64,000 bases of DNA from Selaginella tamariscina (lineage: Eukaryota; Streptophyta; Lycopodiopsida; Selaginellales; Selaginellaceae), in contig PUQB01000057.1 of assembly GCA_003024785.1 (NCBI GenBank), positions 162,127 to 226,126 on the forward strand, given 5' to 3'. Numbering within the stretch: the first letter of the stretch is position 1; each line of letters begins with the position of its first letter. The notes below the pieces were generated by a model that saw nothing but the letters and a program-made list of their open reading frames with translations, made no database searches and was not told the DNA's origin. Shown here in pieces: positions 21,838 through 34,689 of the stretch. A program made the position numbers and the translations under genes.

Positions 21838-23572
21838 ATGGATGGGGATTTCCAGGACATTATGGATCAGAGAGGCCAGCCGGCGCCATTCCTGTCTGAA
21901 GCTTTGGCTCTGCAGCAGGCGAAAAACGTCAATAGCAACGGAATTCCTGGTTCCAGAGTTGGAGCTTCCACCAATGATCAAAGGTAGGCGCGCAGTCAAC
22001 GATTAATTATAATACTTGGCATGTCTATATGTAAACGTGTTCTGCACGCTCTGGCAAGGACAATTAACTCTCTCACTCATTACCTTGGATAAACACTTGT
22101 TATTTACTATACATACTATTAGAGCAAGTGTATCTTTAGTGCAATTTAATTACTAAAGGAATACAAATTAACAATGTGGGAATACTCAGATTCCTGCTTG
22201 TATTCATCTTTGGCGCCTACTTTGGACCCGACATTAGAAACGAAGTTCCACGGAAATCTGCACTGCAGCGGATCGCCCACCGGCTGCCATTGTACACCTC
22301 TGATGAGCTCGGTGGCTCCGTGTTCAAGCTGTCCGAGATGGAGAGCATTTATTACTACGCACTCCGCCACTCCCACCCAAGTGCTCGGGTAAAAAAAACT
22401 AACATAATCCGGAAACGTTTACTTAAGTTGTTTTCAATCTCTATACTTGTCTCGGACAGGTGAAACTCCAGTCTCTGTACAAGTTCCTGCAGGGTCATCT
22501 TGCACCACCAGTTCGAGAGCCCCTCGAAGACGACAGGCAGTTTACCACATTTTTCCCACCACACCTTCACCGACAGTCACGTTACAAAGGAACGTACAAG
22601 GTGGTAGAAAGCATGGTATTTATAAATGACCCCGATTTATCATACATGAAACCAGAGGATATAGAGAGGTTCAAGAAGTTGGCATGCTCCAACGAGCTGA
22701 CCATGGACCGGGACCTAGCAAGGAGTTATCAACACGGACAACGGACTGACAGAGATGAAGAAAGACAAGCAAGGTTCTATGCTCTAGCTGAGGCTCGAGG
22801 ACCGCTGGGAGTTGATCAAGATGGACGGCCACTTCCTCACGTCTTACCGGATCCAAACATGGAGTCTCGAAAAAAGAGGAAGAAAAGAGACCAGCTGGAA
22901 GTAGCTACCGCATCAACTACAGGTCCGCCGGAAGTCAACAGACAGGTGGAGGATAGATGGCCACCCAATACCCAAATGCCGGCAGCAGCAATGCTGTTAG
23001 TTCCGTCACTTCCCACAATGGAACAGTGGAAAAGGATTGTCGACGCTGCCAAGCCATCCATTGTTCTCACTGGTACTGCGGCCGCCAGACAGACTGGGCC
23101 TCTCATTGGCATGGTGGATATCGGGGTTGCTGAAGATGCTTATCTCTTCAGAGCAGCTTTGCCTGGAGTCAAGAAAGAGGAAGGTACATGCGAACTTATA
23201 TTATATTCCCGTTATATACATTTGATCTGTCGTGTATATACTGCTCTCTCTCTCTCTCTCTCTGTGATGCTACTTATGAGAGTTGTTCTATGAACAGGCG
23301 ATTTCAATTGTGAAGTAGAGTGTGATGGCAAGGTGACAATCAAAGGTGTGACGACAACAGGAGAGTCTCGAGTATTCAGGACCAATAGGATATTTCACAT
23401 GCAGACGCAGTATCTGTGTCCACCTGGGCCATTTACAGTGTCATTTAATCTGCCCGGCCCTGTCGAGCCCAGCCAGTTCACAGGCACTTTCGGTTCTGAC
23501 GGTGTGCTCGAAGGCATTGTTATGAAGGCGCGCACTAGAAGCGGTGCTGCTTGCGTAACTTTTGAGTCCTAG
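21838..23572 (+). CDS. HSP20-like (alpha-crystallin domain) nuclear protein, IDM2/IDM3-related
   Basis: Four exons (21838-21983, 22190-22388, 22460-23183, 23298-23572) join in frame to 447 residues. The N-terminal region has a conserved block ([68 protein letters not shown]) found in plant HSP20-like proteins. A basic nuclear-localisation-like run (SRKKRKKRD) follows. The C-terminal about 140 residues form an alpha-crystallin fold: [67 protein letters not shown]. Arabidopsis IDM2/IDM3 work with the IDM1 acetyltransferase to target ROS1 demethylation; the link to that complex is inference from the fold and family. Confidence 0.8.
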
Positions 23573-24103
23573 TTTTAAAAGGTTAACTATATAGTTATAA
23601 AACCTTAGGCATTCACACACACGCACACAACTCATACAGCAGGCACTGGCGCACACATATGAGATATATGTCCATTCTGTATGTATATGTTAGTCAAAGC
23701 ACGATATAATGCACCGCCAGGAACCAAGACATATTGACTGACTGACAAATGGCAATGAACAGTTGCAGACGTGCACACCGACAATTTGTGTCAAATTCAT
23801 GACAGACAAATTGCTTGAACCGGCTATTTAAAAGTTCAATAGATTGAAGAGGTACAAAAGAGTAATAAAATTTTCAGTCTTTTCGTGATAAATGATGTGT
23901 TTTTTTTTATTGTTGTCAGGCGTAATTCTTCCTGGTTCAGGAGCTTTGGAGGTAAGTCATCACAATCTTGTTATACTCCGACGCTTTTTCAAACTGTGGT
24001 GCGTGTGCCGTGTTCTTGATCGCGATCATTCTTGCTTTCTCCCCCAAATGCCTGCGTTATTAAACCAAGAACAAGTCTTTAATGCAAAGGGTGTCATACT
24101 TAC

Positions 24104-25140
24104 TGTTTGAGCTTGTATGCATATTCGATGTCAAACACCTTGTCCTTGTCTCCCCATATGATGAGAACTTCCTGGATTATGATTTCATTATATAACATAC
24201 GTGTATTATTATTACCTGGGTGAGCTTTGGTAACGGTGGGGAATTGGCCTTGCCAAGAACGAGCCCATGCAGCATCTCAAGCTTCTCTTTCATGTTCTTG
24301 GTATACACGACCTGAGAAGTGGTACGTCCATGCATGATAAATAAACAAACGTTTATAATAACACGTCTCCCTATCTCTCTCGTGTGTGTGGTGCGCGCCC
24401 GCTCACAACATTTATGTATACGGTTGGTAGGCGTTGAGAATTGGTGAGTTTGTAAGATGGGAAATAACTACTCAAGGAAGACTGGGCAACTTCCACGGTT
24501 ATCAAGAAGAGTGTGCAGCTCACCTCGAAATAATCCTTGAAGACAAAATCAGGAAGAATGGATGGAGCTTTGTGGAAGCAGAGCCCAAAGGCAACCTTTG
24601 CATGCTTCCAAGAAGTGGGAACAAGAACATCTCTCACGCTTTGAACCTTACAGTGCTCCACGAGGAGTCTATCAGATTCAGGATCCTTATTAGGAGCTGA
24701 GTTTGAGAGAATGATTCGGCCGACGACATGGGGAAACATGTGTGCAAGCCTGTAAGCGACAAATCCACCATAGCTCGTACCCAGCACATCGAAATGGTCA
24801 CACCCATCGCCTCCATGAGTTGTTTAATGCACTCAGCTTGGTAAAATTCTGATCTCTCTGAGCTTGTTGTGACTGAATCCCCAAAGAATACAAGGTCTGG
24901 GATGTAAAGATCGAAAGCAGAGGTGAAGCTGGGAATCTGGACAACCCAAGAGAGGCTGTAGAGACCGAAGGCATGGAGTAAGACAAGAGGGCGCCGCTTA
25001 TTGGGATTGTTGGGAACCCAGCAGTGCATTGTTGTACCGTTGGGGAGGGAGATAGATCTTGGCTCTAGACCATACCACTGGAAGATGTTCTTTGTGCGAG
25101 CCAATGCGAAAGCGGCTGTGTTGAATCCCAAGCAGCCCAT
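24104..25140 (-). pseudogene. Alpha/beta-hydrolase paralogue 1, frameshifted and lacking the catalytic-His end
   Basis: Starts at the ATG at 25138-25140 (MGCLGFNTAAFALARTKNIF). Seen: the oxyanion-side strand LVLLHAFGLYSLSW; IPDLVFFGDS; nucleophile elbow LGTSYGGFVAY (GxSxG); helical cap; WGDKDKVFD with the likely acid residue. A one-base frame change lies near 24,795-24,805, between MEAMGV and the block HFDVLG. Exons to 24,371, about 24,232-24,320 and 24,104-24,180 are recognisable. The last part, which in the paralogue at 33.5-34.5 kb carries the GHVPQLEKP block with the catalytic His, cannot be found downstream. Loss of the His end plus the frameshift suggests a decaying copy, but sequence error could explain the frameshift alone. 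Confidence 0.65.
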
Positions 25141-25749
25141 CTTCTTCTTTAGATAAAAGCGTAAACAGTATTGTGGATTTTGTAGGGGAAGTTTAACGCT
25201 AATGTGTCGCATTAACACTTAAAAGAGTGAACCGATGCAAAGATGATGGACAAGCACAAGGATAATATGATATGTATGAAAAAGAAAGGAAGAAGTAGAC
25301 TAGTAGTGAATGTGGCTGTTGCTGCTCCCCTCCCCCAAGGTTTGCAGTAAATGCAGACCTGGCAGGAAGAGGTCCATGTCATTACATGGCGCCAAACGGA
25401 CTTTGAATCTTAGGGCTTTCTTTTTTTCTTAGCTGTGACATTTACATATGGCGTCTGTTTGTACAATGAGATGCAATTGACTGACATTTTTCACTAAAAA
25501 TTGTCGCCTCCTCAAAAATAGATATATGATATACCACGATCAGTGGACACCGGGTGACCGGGCACGGGGCCACCGGGTTTTCACTGCGGCGAACGAGAAC
25601 AACTCCAGACTGTGCTGCAGAGCTGCTATCCAACAAGAAGAACCCCCAAATTATTCACGAACCACCCACCGGCGGGCTCGGTTTGCAAAACACTCCCACC
25701 GATGGTGCTTGCTGACATATAAACCATGCGATTGAGATGCATAAACGTA

Positions 25750-27900
25750 TAACACCAATTTTGTCAGTATGAACAACAGTAACCAACTTTGTACACCATC
25801 CTTCAAGATATTGATTCTCTTAGTAACAAGGAAACTTAATTGTGGAATGACATTTAAATTTGTAAATAATAATATTTATTATGGATATTAAATAACACTT
25901 ACGTTCGTAAACAATGACATTTATTATGAGTATTATGAGATGAGAAACTCTTTCAAATTTTATCTATCACACATCAATAAATATACTAGTATAATTTAAT
26001 CATTTAGATCATAATTTACATACAATTTTAAAATTTAGAAAGAAATTATACCTTTCTATTTATAAATTATATATTATATAATTTTATTTATATAATATGT
26101 TATATTCATTAATATCAATGTATATTAACCTCATAATTAGTAATGTGTTTTTTATTATATACTAATATATATTAAAAGACATTTAAAATTAAAATGTAAT
26201 GTTGATATAATTTGTTTTGTAATATGTAATTTTTTTTAATTTTTTTCAAATGACTTACTGATCGCTTTTATTTATTTATTTGTTCTATCATAAATATATA
26301 TAGTAGGTTATATTGTTAATATATTTAAAAGAACCACATGTAAAATAAATTACAAAATATATAGATTCCTTAAGAATATATAAATATAATCTCTTTTAAA
26401 CATTATTAAAACATTAATTTATTTTCACATGGGCATTCTTCTTTCAAAAATTAATTAAATAAATTGTTCTAATTGATCAATCATTTTTAATTAATTAAGT
26501 TAAGAGAAATAAAAATACTCATTTTTTTGTTTTTTTTTTAATTCAGAAGAGCAAAAAGTTAATTAAATATTTATGAGAAATCCTTTTAATACTTAATGAG
26601 GTCCATTTAAATTATTTGTCATATATCCCACTACTCATAAACATTAATTTTTTATTTCTTTCATTCTATATCAAACAAAAAGTTAATAAATGTATAAAAG
26701 GGCATTTTAATGAAAATATCGTTTCATCAAATTTATTTAAACGATTGTACATAAAAATCATTTATTTTAAACACTTTAATGTCTTCACGTATTTTTTGGT
26801 TTAATATATATTCCACCAAGGCCTTTCTATAACTTACACAATCACAACCTTATTATTTATCTTTATAAATAAAATATTAAAAGGTTAATTTAAAAATAAT
26901 TATATATAACGATTGATTAAATGATTATTCTCGTACCTACATGTATATTCATATGAACATATATAAAGTTATTACCATTTTATTTCATAATAATTAATCA
27001 ACCATTTTTCTTTTTCAATTAATTAAAAAAGAAAAGAAATAATATTCTTACATACATAAGGTTTGTTAATTAAGAATTTAATTGTTATGTTTAATATATA
27101 AGCTCCTTGACAGTAATGAAATAAATTAAAAAATGAGCAATTACCCCTTTTATTAATTGATTAACATGAATGTTATAAAAACTTTAAAATATTAATTTAA
27201 AAAAAGGTAAATGGGATTGGGGATATCAATGATTTTTTCTTTATTATTAATTATAGAAATCATTAGTTTAAACAACCAATTATTATGTAAACAAAAACAG
27301 TATTTTAGATTTATTTGAACACAATTAATCCTATGCTCCTCCTGATATAAGGATTTTAAATATAAAGTGAACATTTGTTAGTACTTTAAACTTCTCAATA
27401 ATAAAGTTTTAATTTTTATTCTCAAGAGGATTAACTCCACCCATTATGCCCATTAAGAATAGTTAAAACTTTATATATAAACGTATTTCACATTTTTATG
27501 AACACACCTGGTTAATTTAGTTACTACATGATTATCATTTTTCATTTTGATAATGAATTTTTGTAATTTTCATTGACTTTGGCTATAAAAACAACAAGTT
27601 AAGTGGCAATGCAAACGTAATTTAAGACTTATTTATAAAAAAGGATTATGTAAGAACTCATTAAATAAATTGATATTATAGTTTTGATGACTTTAAGTAG
27701 ATTGTGCATTACATATTAGTTAAGTAGTACAAAGCCAGGGTTGTAATACTTCTTTTTCTAACTGATTAAATACTTAGTATTAAAAGAGGCTTAATTCAAC
27801 TTCCGTTAGGGACAAACTTATGTAACTTGTGTAACTCGTATATTAGGTGGACAATTCTTACCTAATGAAACTTACTGTAGTGAATGAACATGATGTATGA
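25750..27900. other. AT-rich non-coding island
   Basis: About 2.1 kb of strongly AT-rich sequence with many TTAATTAA and ATATAT words and no coding-like frame. It separates the hydrolase relic from the short-LTR gypsy element. No transposon ends were recognised. Confidence 0.7.
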
Positions 27901-27931
27901 TTTACCCTTGGAATTTTATTATTTATAGTTC

Positions 27932-28089
27932 TGTGAGAGCTCGGAATATAGAAATGTGTATATCCATTAGTTCAGAAACCCTAACTTTACAAGAGCGAGT
28001 GGTCCAGATTGAATCCAATCCGACGGCTATCAAAATCCACTATGCTAATAATAGTATGTGCACATGCAGCCGTACACGTGGATCTTACA
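27932..28089 (-). repeat. 3' LTR of the short-LTR gypsy element (158 bp)
   Basis: Near-identical to 32636-32796. A 3-bp difference converts the TATATAAG box of the other LTR into TAAAG here, so this copy has lost its likely TATA box. Confidence 0.93.
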
Positions 28090-28184
28090 TCATCTCCTCC
28101 TCTCGGAAGGGTGTAAGTTGGTTAGGGTTCTCTTGTAGACGAGCCCCGGATCTGGAGGAACATCAGGAGGAGGCACTGGTGGAT

Positions 28185-31100
28185 CTATAGGCGGCCAACT
28201 TGTTCCGTTGCACAAAATGCTTTCAACCGTTGTACATGTACAATCTCCGGAGGATCAGGTTGAATGTCGTGCCGAACCTCATAAATATGTGGTCCTACTT
28301 GCCATAACACTCGTACGGTCCTTTCCATGAGGAAGGAGACTCTTAGCTAAACCACGTACCGTAAGCTTGGGAAAACGAACCAACACCAGTTCATCAACCT
28401 TGTACTCCGCAGGAGGACGATGATGCGAGTTGTACGTTGTTGTTGTCCTACTTGTACGCGGCCCAAGTGTTCTGCTGACTCCGCACGAACCAATGGAAGA
28501 TGCTCGTCAGATACCGATCCCACGACCTAGCATCAGCAGCTCGCGGTAACCGAGACGGCAAACCCAACTCCGTTGGCAACACCGGGTCATGACCATACAA
28601 AAGCTTATATGGGAAGTACCAATGGAACTTTGAACTCCAGTGACATAAGCATATCGGAGAGACGGCAGATAACCATCCCAATCTGAATGTTGAAAGTTCA
28701 CATACTTTGCGATCATCCCCTTGAAGGTTCTAAGCCGTTCCACTAAACCATCTGTCTGAGGATGATAAGCACTTGTGAAAGTGTGGCGTATCCCTAATCG
28801 AGATGTCAAAACATGAAATGCCTCAGCCATAAATGCGGGACCATTATCCGAGAGAATTCGCTCCGGACAAGAATGCTGAAACACGACCCGATTCAGGAGA
28901 AACTGACCAACAGCAGAAGCAGTCGCACTAGCAAGAGCACCAACTTCTACCCAACGAGTTAGGTAATCAGAAGCAATAATAACGTACTCGTTACCAGCAG
29001 TTGACCGCGGAAAAGGTCCCATCAAATCAAATGCCACCAATTCAAACGGACGAGAAACTGCAATTGACTCCAACCGTCCTTCCGAAGCACATGGGGGAGT
29101 ATTGCGAGCTTGGCACCACACACACTACGCACATACCGAATCACATCTCCTCGCAACTCCGGCCAATAGAAAGATCTGCGCAGCTTCTCCATCACCCGAC
29201 GATGTCCCATGTGCCCGCCAAGAATAGGAGAGTCATGGTAAGCATGGAGGAAGCGTGGAATGAAGATTGAAGGCACCACCAACCGCAAAGGATCATCTGG
29301 ATCAGTCCCCACAAAATAAAGAAGGTCATCCTGAAGGCGATACTGTGAATGTAAATGCCTGAAAGGCAAGTCATCAGCAAGTGATGCAGGATTCTCAAAC
29401 CCATCACGAAGCCTTCGAATCCACGGCTCAACCTTTTGAGCTTCCCGAACCTCATCCAAAGACGGCAAATCTAACTCTGCATTCTGCGGACACTGAACGT
29501 CAAGCACAGCAACTGCTGATGGTACGGAATCTTCATCCAAAAAGTCCACTGAAGCTGGAACAACTGGTTCCTCTGGGGCAACAGAAGAGAGAGAAGGTGG
29601 AAGAGGAGCCCGAGAAAGAGCATCAGCATCAGCCATGGAACTCCTGGACGATGAACAACTTCAAAGTCGTAAATTTGAAGTTTCAAGGCCCACCGAGCAG
29701 TACGCCCAATCAAATTCTTCGCTTCAACAACGAAGTGACTGCTGCATGATCGCCTTCCAACAACGTCCGCGAACCATGCAAGTAGGCATGGAGCTTCTCA
29801 AAACCCCAAACTGCTGCTAGACACTCCTTTTCAGTTGTGGAGTAATTCACCTCTGCTGGCTGCAATGTACGGCTGATGTACGCAATGGGATGTCGTTGGC
29901 CAGGAACACTTGTACTCTCCTGCATCAATACACCCCCGAGGCCGATGTCAGAAGCATCTACACGCAAGATGAAAGGACGGGTGTAATCCGGGTACGCCAA
30001 AACTGGAGGAGTCGTCAACAACTCTTTGAGATCTGCAAATGCCTGCTTGCAATCCTTAGACCAAACAAAAGAAGTCATTGACGATTTCAACAACGCGCGC
30101 AACGGTGCAGTACGATCTGAAAGATGATCCACAAAACGACCCAGATATTGTACCTTGCCAAGAAAGCGTTGCACATCATTCACACACTTTGGCGTAGGGA
30201 ACTTCAAAACTGCAACTAGTTTGTCAGGATCGACTTGCAAACCTTCACGTGAAATGCGATAACCCAGATAAGTGGTGTCCTTTGATCCAAACACACACTT
30301 AGATGGCTTCAACTTCAAACCAACTTCCCGCAGTCGATCCAAAACCTTACGTACATCACCGACATGCTCCTCCCACGTTCCATCCGAATGGATCAAAACA
30401 TCATCGATGAAATCGCAGTCACCTCCGGCATGTCGCAAAGAACCTCATCCATCATACGCTGGAAAGTTGCTGGAGCATTGCTCAAACCGAAAGGCATCAC
30501 CAGGAACTCGTACAGGCCAAATGGTGTCGAAAAGCAGTCTTGGGAATGTCCATGTCAGCCATCGGAACTTGCCAATATCCAGATGCGAGATCTAACTTGG
30601 TGAACCAACGGCTCCGCCCCAGTCGATCCAAAAGGTCTGCAGTATGAGGAAGTGGGTACACATCTGAGACGGTTACCTCATTTAACGGGCGATAGTCAAT
30701 GCAGAATCGAACGCTCCCATCAGGCTTCGTCACAAGGTGAGGTTCGCACGCCCAAGGACTTCGAGACTTCCGGATAACACCCTTCTCCAACATCTCTTTG
30801 ACATTCGCTCGTAAGATCTTGAGCTCCTTTGGTGATCGACGCCGAACAGGTACCTTGATTGGCCTAGCTTCTCCAGTTGGAATAGGGTGGCGTGTCGCAA
30901 TCTTGGCCCCAGATGACAAGTCGAAGTTGAAAAGATCAGCATACTCCTTCTTGAGTTGATCAACAACTACAGCACGACGATCATCTGATGGATCCAAAGA
31001 AGAAAGGAAGAGCATGAAGGGAAAATGGTTGGAAATAGGGTGAGACAAAAGTGATGGAAGCAGAGGTGGAAGCAGATGGACGAAGTGGAATAGAAGTAAG

Positions 31101-31535
31101 AGGAATGGAAGAAAGACGAGGGAGAGTCAAACAAGGGGGAGACTTTTCAAAGTCACACTTGGCATGATTGCGAGTTAACCAATCCATACCAAGAATAAGG
31201 TGAAAAGCTTGACTCGGCACCACCCGCAAAGATTGAAGCTCGAGCTCACAATCATCCACACGAACAACAATGTCCACTTCATCCCGCGAACAAGCATGAG
31301 TATGTCCGTTGCCGTACAGAATGAAGACTGGTTCTACCGCACGACGCAAATGAAGGCTGCAACGTGTAGCAACAGATTGAGAAACAGAGGACAAACTTGA
31401 ACCTGTATCCACCAACACTGAAAGGAAAACAGGATGAGGTGTGCGATTGAAACGAGCTTGAAAAGTGAAAACCGGATGATTTGGTGCCGAGTGAACCCCT
31501 TGATGATACTCCCGAAAGAAAGATGGAGGGGTCAC
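28185..31535 (-). pseudogene. pol of the short-LTR gypsy element (protease, RT, RNase H, integrase), frameshifted
   Basis: Protease: LVDTGSSLSSVSQSVATRC. RT: CIDYRPLNEVTVSDVYPLPH, KLDLASGYWQVP, and [12 protein letters not shown] in place of YxDD. RNase H: RVDASDIGLGGVLMQE and STTEKECLAAVWGFE. Integrase: His-Cys finger region (GGHMGHRRVMEKLRRSFYWP), DLMGPFPRS, LSDNGPAF and HPQTDGLVER, giving the D,D,E residues. A GPY-type C-terminal module (KGPYE) is last. At least five frame changes break it although the LTRs are almost identical. Confidence 0.85.
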
Positions 31536-31561
31536 TAATTTATTCGCACGAGGACCCTCCT

Positions 31562-32522
31562 CTACTCGTGCGATTCGTCGTTTCCCGGAAGATCCACCGC
31601 ATCACAACCTTCCACTGCAGCAGCACCAACCGGACGTTGTTGCCGCCATGGCCTCCATCCTGGAAATGGGGGACGCCAATCGGGAAACCGTTGACAGCGC
31701 CGATACGTGTGTCCAACCTCATCACATGCCCAACAACGAACTGCACGTCCACGTCCTCGTCCACGGGCCCCACCTTGTGCTGGTACACGAGCGGCAACAG
31801 CCTCAACCTCCATCGGAGCAGGTCCATCCCCAACATGGAGTGGAACAAGAGCACGTGAAGGCACAAGTGGGAGAGGTGACGACTCATATCGTTGTGCCAG
31901 CCTCAAAGCATCGTCAAGAGTCACTGGAGCTAGTGCATGCACAAGCCCCACAAGGTCTTGACGAAGTGCTGGCCACAACATACCTAACTTGATGCGTTCC
32001 GACATGTTAGGTTCTGCACGCAGCAAAAGGCTTCGAAAGCGAACACCAAACTGCATCACCGACTCAGATGGCTCCTGACGAATACGATGCAACTGCTGAA
32101 AAGCATCATCACAGTCGTCCGCATGCCCAAATGCACGTTTGAAGATCTCTGGAAGAATATTCCAATCTCCACGAGTTGCAACGTCCAGACCATTGTACCA
32201 CTGCAACGCCGTCCCTTGAAGACAAGTAGGAAACTCGCGCAAACACTGAGCACCGTCCCACGAATGATATGTGGCAACCACAGGTGAAGTGGTCAAACCA
32301 ATGGTACACATCATCTCCAGGATTTCCGCGAAAGAAATCCGGTCGGACACGGGGGTTTGCAACATGCGTAGGAGGAGTACCCTGGCCTGTGAATGCTGCC
32401 ATCAACTGAGAATGATTGTTCAGTTGCACACGCATGGCATCCAACAACTGCATGAGTAACTGCTCCACAGACAAGGGATTTGCCTGTTGTGGATTCATGG
32501 ATGAAGAAGAGACAAAATCCAC
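31562..32522 (-). pseudogene. gag of the short-LTR gypsy element, one frameshift
   Basis: Starts MDFVSSSSMNPQQANPLSVE at 32,522. The capsid-like region includes RPDFFRGNPGDDVYHWFDHF and then, after a frame change near 32,300, LREFPTCLQGTALQWYNGLD and RIRQEPSESVMQFGVRFRSL. It ends in a zinc knuckle CWACDEVGHTYRRC (CX2CX4HX4C). Confidence 0.85.
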
Positions 32523-32635
32523 AAGAAAGGAATAGATCTAGACAATGGAAAAGCTAGACCTAAGAAGACAGAGAAAAAAGACACAAATCCGAGCACTCCG
32601 TAGGGACAATTAGAGGTGCCCCTCACCTCCACCAA

Positions 32636-32796
32636 TGTGAGAGCTCGGAATATAGAAATGTGTATATCCATTAGTTCAGAAACCCTAACTTATATACAAG
32701 AGCGAGTGGTCCAGATTGAATCCAATCCGACGGCTATCAAAATCCACTACGCTAATAATAGTATGTGCACATGCAGCCGTACACGTGGATCTTACA
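32636..32796 (-). repeat. 5' LTR of the short-LTR gypsy element (161 bp)
   Basis: Contains, in element orientation, CTTGTATATAAGTTAGGG, a good TATA box, leaving only about 80 bp for the whole transcribed LTR part. Ends CTCACA next to the primer-site candidate. Confidence 0.93.
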
Positions 32797-33467
32797 GTTC
32801 TATATTCAAGATGTAAGATTTACAAATATCAAGTTTTTAAATTAGTTTTTGAACCTGTAACATTTGTGCTTTCTTAATTATTTCGATGAACACATTGTTC
32901 ATCACTACTTCCAATTGAACAGTCTGGCAACGTGTTCAATTTATAACAATGCTAGCACTAACAAGATTTATTGCGGCAAAGCAATGTTACCTTGAAGTAT
33001 CAATAAAACGTAAATACATTGATTTTGTGATTGTTTTGATGATATATACGATCTTACCGATTGCAGAGGCCCAAACACTTCTTTTTGACGTTTTTCACTA
33101 GTATTACATAATATTGCACATGAGAGATATGTCCACCCACTTTTCAATATACTCAAAGAAATAATATAAGAAAAATAAATGTTCGACATTCAACTCCTGA
33201 ACAATATTAAACTTGTTTTTGCCGACTATTCAAGGCTTACAATATTTTGGATATAAGGAGAATGATGTGAACTGAGGTAAGTAGTATTTATGTACTTCAT
33301 TTGGTGAAGACCTGGGATTGCAATTGACCTCCAGTCTTCAACTCAAGGTGAGTGCAAAAAGCCCAAGGCAAACGTGACTTATTAGTTTCATAGATGTCTA
33401 ATGGGGCCACAGGCAAGTAAATAAATCCTTTGCTTTTGTCTAGTAGGCTTGCATCTACTTTAGATCC

Positions 33468-34526
33468 ATGGGTTGTCTTGGCTTCAATGTGATCAAATTC
33501 TACATATCTTCGCTTAGAGAAGAAGTATGAGAGACTAGGATTGAAGTCCAAGCTTATAGAATTGGAGAATGGAAGCACTATGCACTGTTGGGCAGCAACG
33601 GTATCAAACACCAGGGGAAGCCAAGTTTGATGCTCATTCATGGTTTTGGAGTAGACGGACTGATGGCTGGGAGAAACAAGTGGACGACTTTTCACAGGAA
33701 TTTGCTCTTTACATTCCTGACTGCCTCTTCTTTGGCAAGTCAACTACAGCAAGCAGCCAGAGGTCCGAGTTGTTCCAAGCAGAGTGCCTGATAAAGCTCT
33801 TACGAGAGGACAAGGTGAGCAAGGTACTATTAGTTGGCCACAGCTACGGAGGATTTGTTGCGTTCAGGATGGGTCACATGGATCCAGAGCTTGTTAACAA
33901 GGTGGTGATTGTGAGCTCGGGAATCTGCATGGTTCCGTCCACAAACGATCCACTTCTCAAGGAGTTCAATGCTAGCCACATCCATGAGGTTTTGATGCCT
34001 TCCTCGATTGCCATCCAGAAGAAGAGCATCAACAATGTCCTCTACAAGCCTCGGTACATCCCAGATTGCATTGTTCGGGACATGATGGAGGTACAGTATT
34101 TCTCCTCCGGCAATTTAAATTAAATTATTTATTTGCACACAACCGGGAAGAAAGAATCCAAGTCTTGGACGGGATTGTTATTGGAACTGCTGACGCACCA
34201 CTCTTCCGCAACTAACGCAGGTATTTTTTTTTACATATAATCCACAAGTATTTCATTATAATATTCATTGTGATAGGAAGTCCTTATTATATGGGGATCG
34301 CATGATCGGGTTTTCCGCTTGGACTTGGGAGAACAGCTACAAAGGTATCTTATACAAAGTTTGTTTGACTCCGTAAAAAAGAATGGTTGGTTTGTTTGAC
34401 TAGACACTTGGGCGGGAGAAGCAGGCTTATTGCATTCAAAACACCGGCCACGTGCCACAGCTGGAGAAACCCAAGGAGTTCAATTCTCAGGTTCAAAACT
34501 TCTACGATCCAAAAATTCTGAATTAA
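33468..34526 (+). pseudogene. Alpha/beta-hydrolase paralogue 2, with several frameshifts
   Basis: The ATG at 33468-33470 gives MGCLGFNVIKFYISS, the same N-terminus as the copy at 24.1-25.1 kb. Readable blocks: LIELENGSTMHCW; SLMLIHGFG; YIPDCLFFGKSTTASSQRSE; nucleophile elbow VGHSYGGFVAFRMGH; PRYIPDCIVRDMME. Then small exons EVLIIWGSHDRVF and the last NTGHVPQLEKPKEFNSQVQN with the catalytic His; TAA at 34524-34526. Frame changes occur near 33,525, 33,605 and 33,660, and one near 34,190 places a stop in the exon before EVLII. All catalytic residues are present, so the damage is only in frame. It is either a recent pseudogene or an active gene hidden by sequence errors. Confidence 0.65.
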
Positions 34527-34689
34527 AGAAATTGATTTAAAAAGCAATGGTCTACAAAATCGATAGTAAAATACTAAGATTGCTAGGAAAGTGAATACCG
34601 CTCTGTGTGTGCTTCCACGTGCAAATGACTCGTACACGGCAGAGTATAACATTGTCTAAGAACTACACGAAATAATAATCACATAAGTT

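Larger units (their letters stand above)
27932..32796 (-). mobile_element. Ty3/gypsy LTR retrotransposon with very short (about 160 bp) LTRs
   Basis: A complete element in minus orientation, 4,865 bp. LTRs at 27932-28089 and 32636-32796 differ by one substitution and one 3-bp indel. GTTC flanks both ends (27928-27931 and 32797-32800), a target duplication that may be 5 bp if terminal bases are shared. In element orientation the LTR begins TGTAAG and ends CTCACA. Next to the 5' LTR is TTGGTGGAGGTGAGGGG, a TGG-starting primer-site candidate; next to the 3' LTR is the polypurine tract GAGAGGAGGAGATGA (28,090-28,104). Order gag, protease, RT, RNase H, integrase. No chromodomain is visible. Confidence 0.93.

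Noticed and set aside
31630-31992. Plus-strand genes over the gypsy gag
   Set aside because: These frames mirror the minus-strand gag and pol codons (shadow frames).
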